Shown: positions 50,908 through 60,449 of the stretch, piece by piece
How positions within the stretch are numbered: the first letter of the stretch is position 1
Layout: the number at the start of each line of letters is the position of its first letter
Source of the DNA: Candidatus Endolissoclinum faulkneri L5
GTDB lineage: Bacteria; Pseudomonadota; Alphaproteobacteria; Thalassobaculales; Thalassobaculaceae
Direction of reading: 5' to 3'
Assembly (NCBI RefSeq): GCF_000510265.1
Contig: NZ_CP006745.1
Span: forward strand, 889,654 to 953,653
DNA length: 64,000 bases
Program-made: the position numbers and the translations under genes
Notes under the pieces: model-generated
Database searches by the model: none
Seen by the model: the letters and a program-made list of their open reading frames with translations, nothing else
What the model was told of the DNA's origin: nothing

Positions 50908-51353
50908 GTAATAATTTTTAATTATGCGAAATACAGTCTAGGACTACGATTGATTGTTCGACTTAAAACGCAATTTTAAAAATTGCATGAAGTATGTATT
51001 ACACAAAGCTCAATATAAATTCTAACACACCTTAACATTGATTTAACGTAGAAAGTTAGGATGTTATTACTTAATCCACATAACTAATAATTATTTTTTA
51101 CTAATGAGTAATTAATACATTTTTATAATCTTACTTAAGAAAACATACTATATCATTCTACTATAATAAATTGTCAAAAAAAACTATGCATTATCTTAAA
51201 TTACTTTAACTAGTATAATTACTGTTGATTAAATTATGTTGTATTACATAAAGAAAGCTATCAAAAATGTTTAATGATATAATCAGAACTTAAATTAAGC
51301 ATAGATGCTATATATTACTTATTAATTAATTCGAGCAGATAAACACCATTCAA

Positions 51354-52160
51354 ATGGTTGAATTTAAATTACCTATTATCTTTATAGGAGGAATTGGGGG
51401 CTCAGGCACTCGGGCTGTTGCTAATGCAATGATATCTTTGGGCTACTATGCCGGTGATTGCATTAATAATGCTAACGATAATTTGATTTTTACCGAGCTG
51501 TTTAAGAGACCTAACTGGATCCGCCGTGGTGTAGCGCCACAAAAAATTCACCAACGTCTTGCATTATTTGAACAAGTGATGCGGGAAGGTGTTAGCTTAA
51601 TGTCAATAGCTCGCTGGCCAGCATTGGGGCGATTTTGGCATCGACAACGAAAAGGTTTTGATAGGTTTAAAGATCCCGTTGCTTGGATGACTAAAGAACC
51701 AAACTGTCATCTATTTTTGGAACAAATTCTAGATCATTGGCCAAAGGCGCTATTTATTTATGTCACTCGTCATCCACTTGACATGGCTTATAGCAACAAT
51801 AAGGCTCAACTTGGAAATTGGGGTTGGTTGTTTGATATAGATTTAGATACTTATGCCACACCAGAAACTGCCCAACTTGATTACTGGATTCGTACTCAAA
51901 AGCGACTTAATAACATGACCGCACGATATAAAATGCGAATCTATAATTTAAAATTTGATACTTTTGCCGTCAATCCAATGAAAGATATGATTTCACTAGC
52001 TGAAAAGTTAAATACATCAATAGATAAAGCTACCTTGGTAAAGGCAACTAGTAAAATTACTGCGCCAGAAACCATTGCTCGATGGCGCAAACATGATTTA
52101 TCTATTTTTACTCCAGCACAAATTGATTTCTGTCGTACAACCGGATGGCCAGTTGACTAA
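51354..52160 (+). CDS. Sulfotransferase-like protein
   Basis: 268 residues with features of the P-loop sulfotransferase fold: an N-terminal phosphate-binding loop FIGGIGGSGTRAVANAM (about 9-25, the 5'-phosphosulfate loop position) and a central FIYVTRHPLDMAYSNNKAQL (about 136-155) that resembles the 3'-phosphate-binding Arg/Ser segment of PAPS-dependent enzymes. Also WMTKEPNCHLFLEQIL, in line with a K-x-P element. Substrate unknown: glycans, lipids or small molecules are all possible. No sulfate-activation genes (cysDN, cysC) or glycan genes are near. No signal peptide; start ATG at 51354 without a clear Shine-Dalgarno. An unusual accessory-type gene among housekeeping ones; intact, so probably under selection. 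Confidence 0.72.
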   Translation: MVEFKLPIIFIGGIGGSGTRAVANAMISLGYYAGDCINNANDNLIFTELFKRPNWIRRGVAPQKIHQRLALFEQVMREGVSLMSIARWPALGRFWHRQRKGFDRFKDPVAWMTKEPNCHLFLEQILDHWPKALFIYVTRHPLDMAYSNNKAQLGNWGWLFDIDLDTYATPETAQLDYWIRTQKRLNNMTARYKMRIYNLKFDTFAVNPMKDMISLAEKLNTSIDKATLVKATSKITAPETIARWRKHDLSIFTPAQIDFCRTTGWPVD

Positions 52161-52176
52161 AGATAGACTAAAGATA
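52155..52176. repeat. 11-bp perfect tandem duplication at the stop of the sulfotransferase-like gene
   Basis: GACTAAAGATA at 52155-52165 and 52166-52176; the stop TAA is in the first unit. It touches the last codon. Confidence 0.7.
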
Positions 52177-52657
52177 TTAGTCTTTAATGTCTAAGTTACT
52201 ATTTCAAGCTTAATTTGCATTTGCTCTCTAAAACATTATTATCAGAAGGCATCGATAAATAATTTATCAAGTATTCGATTAATAAGATTATAGGCTGTAG
52301 AAAAAATCATATTTATATTATAAATGTGATTTATATCAATTTCGTGTAATATGCAGACAAGTACAACACATCTACTCTACAATTACTTCTAACTAATGCA
52401 TAATTAAACGCTTCTTTATAAACCTTGCACTTTATTCTAGTTATTCTCCAACAATTAAAAAATTTAGGCCAACGGCAGAATAAAATAAGCAAGAAAAACA
52501 AACATCGCAATAATCTATTTAATTTGCTAGATTTAATTTACTTAGCTTATATTAAATATAACTAATTATCTGTTTATCTGAGATGATCCATATATTACAA
52601 AGTATCTAAGAATGATTTAGTATTTAAGTGATCATACTTCTTTAATGATTCAAACAC
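52161..52657. other. Convergent gap sulfotransferase-like gene to DMT transporter
   Basis: About 500 bp, AT-rich, nothing recognised. Confidence 0.6.
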
Positions 52658-53551
52658 TTAATTACCGAGAGCAATGACAAAAACAGAAATCACAACGATA
52701 AGCGTTGAGCACACAATTTTATTACTCAAACGTTCGCTATGAAATATTAGCACTGACAACAGCATAGTAAATATCGGTGAGGTTGCCGCCATAGGCGAAA
52801 TGAAAACCAAATCACCACGCAACAATCCAACATTCAAGCAAATTATACCAGCTGAGGTCGTTGCTCCACCCAACGCAAACCACTTTATTCCAGGAGCTCG
52901 CCAATCTATCAAAGTGGAATCACGGAGCAAGCCTTGTGCTGACCAAGTTATGATCGCGGAAACTGTAAAACCAACAATACTTGCGAAATAAGGATCTGGA
53001 ATGCCGGACTGCATACCAATTTTTGACAGTAAGTGACCTAAGGCACGTAGCAAAGCAGCACCGATCGGTAAAAATAATGCCCATAACGGCCAGTTGGCCT
53101 TAATCTCTCCACGTTTAGATAATAACAAAATGCCGATCATAATACCGACGGTTCCAATCGCCATTAGCCATGTAAATCTTTCTCCTAAAATTAAAACACC
53201 CATAACAGTATCGAATAATGGAGAAATAGAAGCTAAAGCATTACCCAATGTAGGCCCAAGATAGCGTATTCCAGCAGCAGCTAGATTTGCAGAGACAGCA
53301 GGACGAAAAAGACCAACTGAAGCAAATATCAATACTTCCGGTTCTAGCCAATATTGCCAATGCATAAAAAAAGGAGCAAAAAACCACAGGGTGCAAGTAG
53401 CTGCAGTAATTAAAACCATTGCTCCAGTAGACCAGTCTACAGTCGCTAAGCCAATTTTTTGCCATTGAGCCCCAAGGGCAAACATCAGTGATGCAGTTGT
53501 TGCTAGGATTATTTGTATATAATCAAAGGAAAAGTTCGTCACCTCTATCAT
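52658..53551 (-). CDS. EamA/DMT-superfamily transporter
   Basis: 297 residues with about ten hydrophobic helices in two repeated EamA halves (residues about 10-140 and 155-295), the drug/metabolite transporter fold of the inner membrane. The first half ends ILGERFTWLMAIGTVGIMIG, the second has a matching ending ILIFHSERLSNKIV, the GE/SER-like turn before the last helix being typical of EamA repeats. Exporters and nucleotide-sugar or amino-acid carriers share the fold; the substrate cannot be read from sequence. ATG at 53551. Convergent with the sulfotransferase-like gene 500 bp away; no operon partner. Confidence 0.85.
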   Translation of the reverse strand: MIEVTNFSFDYIQIILATTASLMFALGAQWQKIGLATVDWSTGAMVLITAATCTLWFFAPFFMHWQYWLEPEVLIFASVGLFRPAVSANLAAAGIRYLGPTLGNALASISPLFDTVMGVLILGERFTWLMAIGTVGIMIGILLLSKRGEIKANWPLWALFLPIGAALLRALGHLLSKIGMQSGIPDPYFASIVGFTVSAIITWSAQGLLRDSTLIDWRAPGIKWFALGGATTSAGIICLNVGLLRGDLVFISPMAATSPIFTMLLSVLIFHSERLSNKIVCSTLIVVISVFVIALGN

Positions 53552-55531
53552 CTTTTATGCTTTTGGCTAAATTATTTAGTATTTAGATATTATGAGATAT
53601 GGAATAAATATTAAATTTTATTAACGTAACTCGATTAAATTTTATTAACGTAACTCGAAACAACCTACGATTCGTACTAAATTTTCATACAATCACTCAT
53701 ATTGAAATGTCTTACTCAACTAATTCGCGTAACAAGAACACCAGTACTTTTTGTTATATTGAACATTCCTCGGCAGGATATTAAGTTTAAGTTGTATTTA
53801 TAGTTAAATGTTTTGTTTTTCAAATATATTAGCACCTGAGGACATAATTGCATATAGCCTTAATGGCTTTATAAAATTTTTACAAAAGATACAACTTTAG
53901 TCACAAGCAGACTAGCAAATAACTAAGAAATAGCCAAAAAAAAACATACAGAGAATTTTACTGAAACTCTATATCCAAGGCATCAATTTCCTTAGCTGAA
54001 TCAGAGCTGGTTCATTTTTAAGTCACCATATAGTATTACAGAATAATAATAAATACTTATCTTAAGTGCGATTTTATTTGTAAACGCACAATGATTATGC
54101 AATAGCGAATTACTCACAAGTAGAACAACAGCATTAGGATAGATACATACTCAATAACAGTGCTCAAATATAAAAAATATTAGCGGGTAAGTTACAGCAT
54201 TATATCCTAAAAATATTAGAAGTGATGACAATAGGATCTACGCAGTAAATTATTTTATCGTCTAGTCAATAACTAAAACAGTTCTCTTATTCCTAAGAAC
54301 TCAGACAACAATTAAGCTAAACAATTACTTATACGATTAACATCTTAAAATATCTGTCCTGTTTGTGGTTAAATTTTATACTTTTTTCTTAAAGAAAATT
54401 ACTTTAATGCTAGATGCATTGTTGGCAATTGTTTGGTAAAATAAATCGTTATCGGTAATTTTTTATTATTTATCTCAACTACTTAAATGATTATAACCTA
54501 ACATTAGACAATTCTAATCAGACATACCGCTCGTGTAATACAGTATAAGATATACTTACAAAAGTAAGCTTTTTAAGTGCGATTAGATAATTACCTTTTT
54601 ATATAAAATCGCATAATTGTTTTTTTATCTAAAAAGATCGATTGCTATTTTTAGAGTATTGTCACTGTAATTTGCTCATAATTTTTTTATTATTGTCTAC
54701 TTTTAACGACTTAAATTAAAACAATCATTAAATAAAAATCTCTCTGTACTTATGTTTAACTAATGCATATATAGCAAACATTGATTCGGACACATAGCTA
54801 ACAAGTTTATTCTTCTAGTAATAAACTATATGATCATTCGATTCTGATATCAACTTACAGTCTAGACTGATTTTACTGCCTATAATGTATTATTTGCTAA
54901 TAATTATCTTTAAAGACTTTAATAAAACCCATACTTAGGGGAATAAAGGTTATCTCATTAACTAGAGCTTACTCTTTATGTAAATACCTCAATTGTTTGC
55001 TATTAAGCTTACCTCATAATCATTATTTGTAATAATATACTAAAAATTAAATGTTAGTAGTTCATTGCCAAATTTGATCTTATAGCGCACCGCTAATAAC
55101 ATTTTGCTACTGCGATAAAAAATACATACATCAACGCTAGCTCAAAAAAAAGTAATTGTTATGCTGCTATTGACTATTTAGCACTCATATATTGAACGTA
55201 TACATCAGTTAGAATAGTTTTGTGAATGACTAAAAGTAAAAATAAATCTATATTAAGTTATTAGCTATAAAGCTTATCTATGACGGCATAATAAAATATT
55301 TTTACAAATCTCTAACAACAGGAAAACCGCTTGGAGTGCATGAGGAAATGCTATATTATGACATATGGGGTTATATAATGTTTTATTTCATTATGAAGTT
55401 TCTATCTAGAATAAGGATTGCTTTGTGCAAATTGACCATTAGTGTGAAGCACATAGGTAGTTTTGTTTAAAAAACGTAGCCTAAGAACTAGACAATGGTT
55501 CGATTTTGAAACAACAGGAAATGTGGTTGGC
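53552..55531. other. Non-coding gap between DMT transporter and DUF4167 gene
   Basis: 2.0 kb, AT-rich, no gene recognised apart from the upstream extension of the DUF4167 frame. Contains a perfect 24-bp tandem duplication (53610-53657). Confidence 0.6.
53610..53657. repeat. 24-bp perfect tandem duplication
   Basis: Units 53610-53633 and 53634-53657 identical (begin ATTAAATTTTATTAACG). It lies about 60 bp upstream of the DMT transporter start, so it may fall in its promoter region. Confidence 0.9.
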
Positions 55532-56281
55532 ATGAGACAAGGCCCGCATCAAAAGCGTAATCGCGGACGTAGTAATTGCCGTACGAACACGCCTAATCGT
55601 AATCAAACATTTGATAGTAATGGACCTGACGTGCGTATAAGAGGCAACGCTAACCAGGTCTATGAAAAGTATTTAGCTCTCGGACGAGATGCCGCAGCGT
55701 CCGGGGATCGGGTCCTTGCAGAAAGCTACTTCCAGCATGCAGATCACTATTATAGAATTGTTAGTGCATTTGCAGAAGATGAAGCTGACCGCCATGATCG
55801 TAATAATTTTCAAGTTCAACAGCACAATGGCGCTCCCCGTGATTCGAATGAGGAAGAAGTTGAGGATTCTCGCCTTGCATCTTGCAACAAAACAGGAAAT
55901 AACCGTATAAATAATAGCGATGATAATTACCGTTCTGAGCGACGATCTTATGATGGTCAATCATCTAGTTTTGAACGGGGTGAAAAACGTAACGTCAAAG
56001 CAGTTCCATTAGAACAATCTAAAAAAAAGGACACAAAAACGGCAGCTTCTATCCATCAACTTTCAAGCAAAACCTCTACAAAATCTAACGAGGTAGTAGA
56101 ATCCGTTAATGATAATGCTGCACAGCAAATACTTCGTGTCTCAAATAATAAGGAAGATGATTTGCTTGCTATTAAGGGTAGAGGCGAAGATGATGAGCCT
56201 CGACCGCGCCGAAAACGGCGACGTAGAGGCTCTAATATGGAACAGTCTGTTAACAAAGACATCATAGATACAAATAGCTGA
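55532..56281 (+). CDS. DUF4167 domain protein
   Basis: 249 residues. The N-terminal conserved domain reads MRQGPHQKRNRGRSNC, then FDSNGPDVRIRGNANQVYEK, YLALGRDAAASGDRVLAESY and FQHADHYYRIVSAFAED, a clear match to DUF4167, a family I know mainly from alphaproteobacteria. The rest (about 90-249) is polar, low-complexity and ends in a very basic run (RPRRKRRRRG), suggesting nucleic-acid binding, though no function is established. The start is set at ATG 55532 because homologues begin MRQG; a TTG-initiated 23-codon extension is open but not family-like. In relatives the gene follows prfA-prmC and precedes clpB; neither is here. Confidence 0.88.
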   Translation: MRQGPHQKRNRGRSNCRTNTPNRNQTFDSNGPDVRIRGNANQVYEKYLALGRDAAASGDRVLAESYFQHADHYYRIVSAFAEDEADRHDRNNFQVQQHNGAPRDSNEEEVEDSRLASCNKTGNNRINNSDDNYRSERRSYDGQSSSFERGEKRNVKAVPLEQSKKKDTKTAASIHQLSSKTSTKSNEVVESVNDNAAQQILRVSNNKEDDLLAIKGRGEDDEPRPRRKRRRRGSNMEQSVNKDIIDTNS

Positions 56282-57013
56282 TTAGCTTAAATGAGAATGA
56301 ATTGAATAATTTTACATAATCAAGCGGCTTGTTTTTTATTAAAAATCGTTGATTTAGCTTCATAATCTAACTTTCTATTTATATTCTAATTTATATAACT
56401 TTAAATTCTTTTTATAATTTTAGATAATTTATATTATTACTGTTTCTACAAAAACTTCTTCTAATGTGTCAAAAATAGATTTTAAAGCTACTGGTAATAA
56501 AAGTTAGTTATTTATCAGGAAAATTGCGCGATTAAACAGATTTTACGTATTAGATGCGTATTTTATACATAAATGATTATGTAATATATTACAAAATATT
56601 ATAATATGATGTACTGATATTGCTGTTCCTCCTATTTTTAGTATTGTTAATTATTCTATAAAAACTAAGTTAACAATCTGCATTAAGATGATATTAATAA
56701 AGAATATTTTAGATTTTGCCTTTGAAATTTTATTCATATTACGAAAATATATCAAATATCTCGTCTATTTATCAGTTTTATCTTGTAATAACAGCAGTGC
56801 TTTATTACATAACAATTGTTATGTGAAATTAGTTGTTCTGTTTTTCATATTTGCTACTTTATCCATAAAGTATTAGCCATTCATAATTTTTATCTAATTT
56901 AGATTGTCTTAAATCTTAGAAAGATTTTCAGCGTTATTGATTGAATAGTTTTTTTTAAAATTCTTTATGTAGAATTTATTTTTTATTTTACTTTAGTAAA
57001 TTTTAATTTTTAA

Positions 57014-57153
57014 ATTAGGCGCTTTGATGTATTAAGTGTTGTTCTTGGTAATTTTGAACATGATCAGTTTGATGCTGGTTTTTTCACGTATTAGCTAATG
57101 TTTTTGCTTCGATTAATGTTGATCAACTGTTACAGAAAAGCCAAATAGATTAA
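57014..57153 (+). pseudogene. Possible frameshifted gene 3' end, family unknown
   Basis: Frame one reads RRFDVLSVVLGNFEHDQFDA and GFF before a stop at 57092; frame two continues HVLANVFASINVDQLLQKSQ ID and stops at 57151. Together they look like the end of one protein with a single frameshift. No family recognised; may be chance. Confidence 0.25.
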
Positions 57154-57202
57154 ATATTTCTCTCTGGTTAAGCGTGTAAATATTTCTCTCTGGTTAAGCG
57201 TG
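57151..57202. repeat. 26-bp perfect tandem duplication
   Basis: Units 57151-57176 and 57177-57202 identical (begin TAAATATTTCTCTCTGG). The first unit starts at the stop of the possible remnant. Confidence 0.9.
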
Positions 57203-57340
57203 ATATCAACATGCATAATAAATACAGTAGCAATATGTCAAAATTAAAGATAAAGTAACCGCCATTACTTCTAGTTTAATAGATTTATATTTTAACAATT
57301 ATAAAGTTTAATCTTTAAATTTTAAGAAAAGCTAAAATAT

Positions 57341-57390
57341 AACTAGTTATATCTAGTTATATCTAGTTATATCTAGTTATATCTAGTTAT
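57341..57390. repeat. 10-bp tandem array, five copies
   Basis: ATCTAGTTAT four times (57351-57390), preceded by AACTAGTTAT, one mismatch. No spacers, so not CRISPR. It lies about 200 bp upstream of fdx. Confidence 0.9.
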
Positions 57391-57406
57391 ATTGATTTAT
57401 AAGACA

Positions 57407-57432
57407 GCAATTAACAAATGCAATTAACAAAT
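57407..57432. repeat. 13-bp perfect tandem duplication
   Basis: GCAATTAACAAAT at 57407-57419 and 57420-57432, 16 bp after the 10-bp array. Confidence 0.8.
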
Positions 57433-57584
57433 ATCTATTATTTTTAAACAGACTTATCCTTCTCGCGAGCAAGTTAAATAATTGCAATATTTAACTAAAA
57501 AAGCTACATGTTACTATCTAATAAAAAAGGTTAAAATTTATCTAAATCTAGCAAAAACTTTATGCTAGAGATACATACTCATCT

Positions 57585-57590
57585 GAGGGA
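57585..57590 (+). promoter_or_regulatory. Ribosome binding site of fdx
   Basis: GAGGGA, 6 bases before ATG at 57597; fixes the start. Confidence 0.6.
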
Positions 57591-57596
57591 AACAAG

Positions 57597-57905
57597 ATGA
57601 AAATTTATGTAATAGATAGGGAGGGTAGAGAGCACGAACTTGAAGCAACTCCGGGATGGCGAATAATGGAGATTATTCGTGATTCCGGTCTACCAATTAC
57701 TGCGGAATGTGGAGGTGCATGTGCTTGTGCTACTTGCCATGTCTACGTTGATCATGAATGGTTGGACAAGCTGGAACCACAAAGTGAAGAAGAGAACAAC
57801 ACGCTAGATCTTGCATTTGAGGTTAGTGGCTATTCTCGGCTTTCTTGTCAAATTTTGTTCAACAAACATTTAGATGGGCTCAAAATGAAACTAGCGCCTG
57901 AGTAA
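57597..57905 (+). CDS. fdx: [2Fe-2S] ferredoxin, adrenodoxin/ISC type
   Basis: 102-residue electron carrier with the adrenodoxin-type cluster motif: AECGGACACATCHVYV gives Cys38, Cys44 and Cys47 (C-x5-C-x2-C) and RLSCQI gives Cys84; Cys42 is an extra cysteine. Also VIDREGREHELEATPGWRIM at the N terminus and the acidic partner-binding helix EPQSEEENNTLD. In bacteria this type serves Fe-S assembly or P450-like systems. It often lies with iscS, iscU, hscA or hscB, but here stands alone between repeat-rich gaps. A good Shine-Dalgarno supports expression. Confidence 0.95.
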   Translation: MKIYVIDREGREHELEATPGWRIMEIIRDSGLPITAECGGACACATCHVYVDHEWLDKLEPQSEEENNTLDLAFEVSGYSRLSCQILFNKHLDGLKMKLAPE

Positions 57906-60231
57906 CTAGTGAATTTAAATAAATAACGATTTGATAACGCATGAGGGAGTATGTTTATCGAGCGATAAAATACAAAAAATAATTCAGCAACATCATAAAG
58001 TTATTGTTTATCTAGTGATTATTTTAGCTTATTAATTAATGTCCTATTCGATTTGTGAATTTAAACGATGATTGATTATAAATACCTTATTAGTAAAGTT
58101 TTACATCTACTAAGAGCTAAGCTTCTTATACCTTGATTATATTCATATAAAAAACTAATCTTTAACTAATCTTTATTGTTAAATAAAATCGCTTAATTAG
58201 CTTGCATAATCTATTATGCAAGCCTTTGATTTTACTATTAAGTAGTAGTTCGTTCTATTGATAGGGAGAAATTAAATTCACTTTTTATAAATGCACCTAT
58301 CGTGACTTTGCTTTATATTTTAAAAATGAAGAATTTGTGTTTGAGTATGAATTCAACAATAAATACGATAAGTTGAAGATTATTCAATATGAATAAGTTA
58401 CTGTATTTCATGCAAATAATATATTGTCTGCATTAAGCGATGTGTTTGGTAAAACTGCATATTGTTCTTGAAGAAAAATTACAGTAAAGATTTTGTATGC
58501 CATGATAATATTTTCTTGCTTATTACAATGAGGAATATTGTTTATTGATACTGTAAGCTAATCAATCTGACCTATAATATAGCTACAATATACAATACTG
58601 ATGGAAGCTATCACGAACTATAGTACTATACTACCTTGTGATTTTGTCTTACAATCAAGTTAGTAATTTAATCAAGTATAGGGGCATGAATCTTATACTC
58701 TCAAGAATATATGGAAAAGTACGATGTAAGTATTTTGCTTTTCATAGAAAGAGATTTCTAATTCACATTTTTGTCAGATCATTGCAAGATCCAAATCAAT
58801 GTATCAAAAAGCATTTGATCCATTTGTATCACATAAATATATAACCTATTATTCATCAAAGTTAATATCAAACAGTTTTTTTAGAGTACTAAAAATTAAA
58901 TTGCTTCATTATTACTTTAAACACTTTGATAATATCATTTCTATTACATTATTTCAAGATATAATATAAAGCTACAGTTTTGATAAATGATATAAACTAT
59001 ACAAAAAAAATTATTTCTTATTAATAAATTCTATTTAAAGCTAGATAATAGCTCTGCTTTTACAATTATTTATTTAACTACAAAGCTTTAAAAATATAAT
59101 TTTAGATTTTTATATAATTAAGCTCAACTTGAGTGTAGTATTTTAGTAGTAAACTTGATTATTAATTTTTATTGGTACAAAGATATTTTGAATACTGTTT
59201 CTAGAAAAAGATTTTGTGAAGCGATAATGATTTAATGAAATAATAAAATTAGATTTTCATAAGAAACATTATACTGGTCAAGATAGAGTTTTGTTATTTT
59301 ATTATTTAAAAATGTAAATAATAAAATAAGTTAATATCTTTACTTGATTCATATACACAAATAATACTTATTTAGGTAATTGAATTTACTATTAAAATAT
59401 AAATATACTAGCTTTAGAAATGAAATTTTGAATCTTCTATGATCAATGTACGGGCTAAATCAAAAAATAATATTGTATTTTGCATCTAACATTATTAAGC
59501 TCTACCGCTTAAAAACGTAATTAGCCATTTTATTTTTGCATCTCTGATACAAAAATTTAGGTCAGTTATGTAAACTAGTATTTTCTGATAAAATCATTTT
59601 AATTGGTTGTTAGTTTATTTCTTATTTAAAACAGAATTGTAAAAAACATATGTTTTGCTATATTAGCTACTTAGAAATTGCTATAATTACCCTTGATGAG
59701 TTAGTGTTTACTATTTTATTTGTGATTAAGTTAGGCAATTATTATAGGAATAACAAGTCCAATTACTCATTATATTAATTGGTCATGGCTAGTACTAGTG
59801 ATTAACAAAATCAAGGACAAAAACATCATACTTTTGGTATTATCATAGCCTAGCAGATTAACATTCAAAGGTAACTCTGATTTATCAAAAATTAATTTAA
59901 TGGGATTTAGTAAGTAACAACCGTTCATTCTTAGTATAAAATAGCTATCTGTTGTTAAATAACTACCATGATCAATTAACCATATTAGGGAAAATATATA
60001 TTTTATCTTTATTCAACAAGAGTAATCTTTGCATGTGCTTGAAATAATTGCATATTGTTTAATATGCAATTACCAAAAGAATTCTTTAGGCTGTATTATA
60101 TACTATATGATGAACATAAAAATTGTTAATTTTATTTAACAGCCGCTTTGTATGCTATCGATTTTTTAAATTAAGAAAAGATCTTATATTTTCCTACTAC
60201 TTTAAGTATCAATTTGTATTAGCCTCTAGAT
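57906..60231. other. Non-coding gap fdx to tRNA-Cys (2.3 kb)
   Basis: Very AT-rich. Short open stretches around 58260-58390 in two frames look mildly protein-like, but no family is recognised. A 14-bp-arm hairpin lies at 59295-59328. No intact gene. Confidence 0.55.
59295..59328. repeat. Perfect inverted repeat, 14-bp arms
   Basis: TATTTTATTATTTA (59295-59308), loop AAAATG, exact complement at 59315-59328. Pure A/T stem, so less surprising than the others. Confidence 0.6.
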
Positions 60232-60305
60232 GGCCCCGTGGCAGAGTGGTTATGCAAAGGACTGCAAATCCTTGTACATCGGTTCGATACCGGTCGGGGC
60301 CTCCA
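60232..60305 (+). tRNA. tRNA-Cys (anticodon GCA)
   Basis: 74-nt cloverleaf: acceptor GGCCCCG with CGGGGCC, D arm GCAGAGTGGTTATGC, anticodon stem-loop AGGA CTGCAAA TCCT (GCA), T arm ATCGG TTCGATA CCGGT, discriminator T and encoded CCA at 60303-60305. It lies 69 bp upstream of tRNA-Asn in the same direction. Confidence 0.97.
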
Positions 60306-60374
60306 AAGAAGAAAGATAAGTTGTTTATCTTAAGCTATAATTTTAGAAACAACTTGTACAACCTTGACATCTAA

Positions 60375-60449
60375 TCCCGGGTAGCTCAGTGGTAGAGTCG
60401 GCGGCTGTTAACCGCTTGGTCGGGGGTTCGAATCCCTCCCCGGGAGCCA
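60375..60449 (+). tRNA. tRNA-Asn (anticodon GTT)
   Basis: 75-nt cloverleaf: acceptor TCCCGGG with CCCGGGA, D arm GCTCAGTGGTAGAGT, anticodon stem-loop GGCGG CTGTTAA CCGCT (GTT), T arm CGGGG GTTCGAAT CCCTC, discriminator G and encoded CCA at 60447-60449. Likely co-transcribed with tRNA-Cys. Confidence 0.97.

Larger units (their letters stand above)
49469..51353. other. Non-coding gap between divergent pepP and sulfotransferase-like gene
   Basis: 1.9 kb, no gene recognised. Holds a hairpin (49611-49654), a 15-bp tandem pair (50779-50808) and a 16-bp direct repeat with a 6-bp spacer (50870-50907). Confidence 0.6.
56282..57596. other. Non-coding gap DUF4167 gene to fdx, rich in tandem repeats
   Basis: 1.3 kb without an intact gene. 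Includes a possible frameshifted remnant (57014-57153) and three tandem arrays (57151-57202, 57341-57390, 57407-57432), the densest repeat cluster of the window. Confidence 0.55.

Noticed and set aside
57341-57390. Regular short repeats that might be CRISPR
   Set aside because: The units are 10 bp, directly adjacent with no spacers, and no cas gene is present.
58260-58390. Two overlapping short frames with a vaguely PAS-like pattern
   Set aside because: The likeness rests on a few residues, the frames overlap, and AT-rich DNA gives such patterns by chance.
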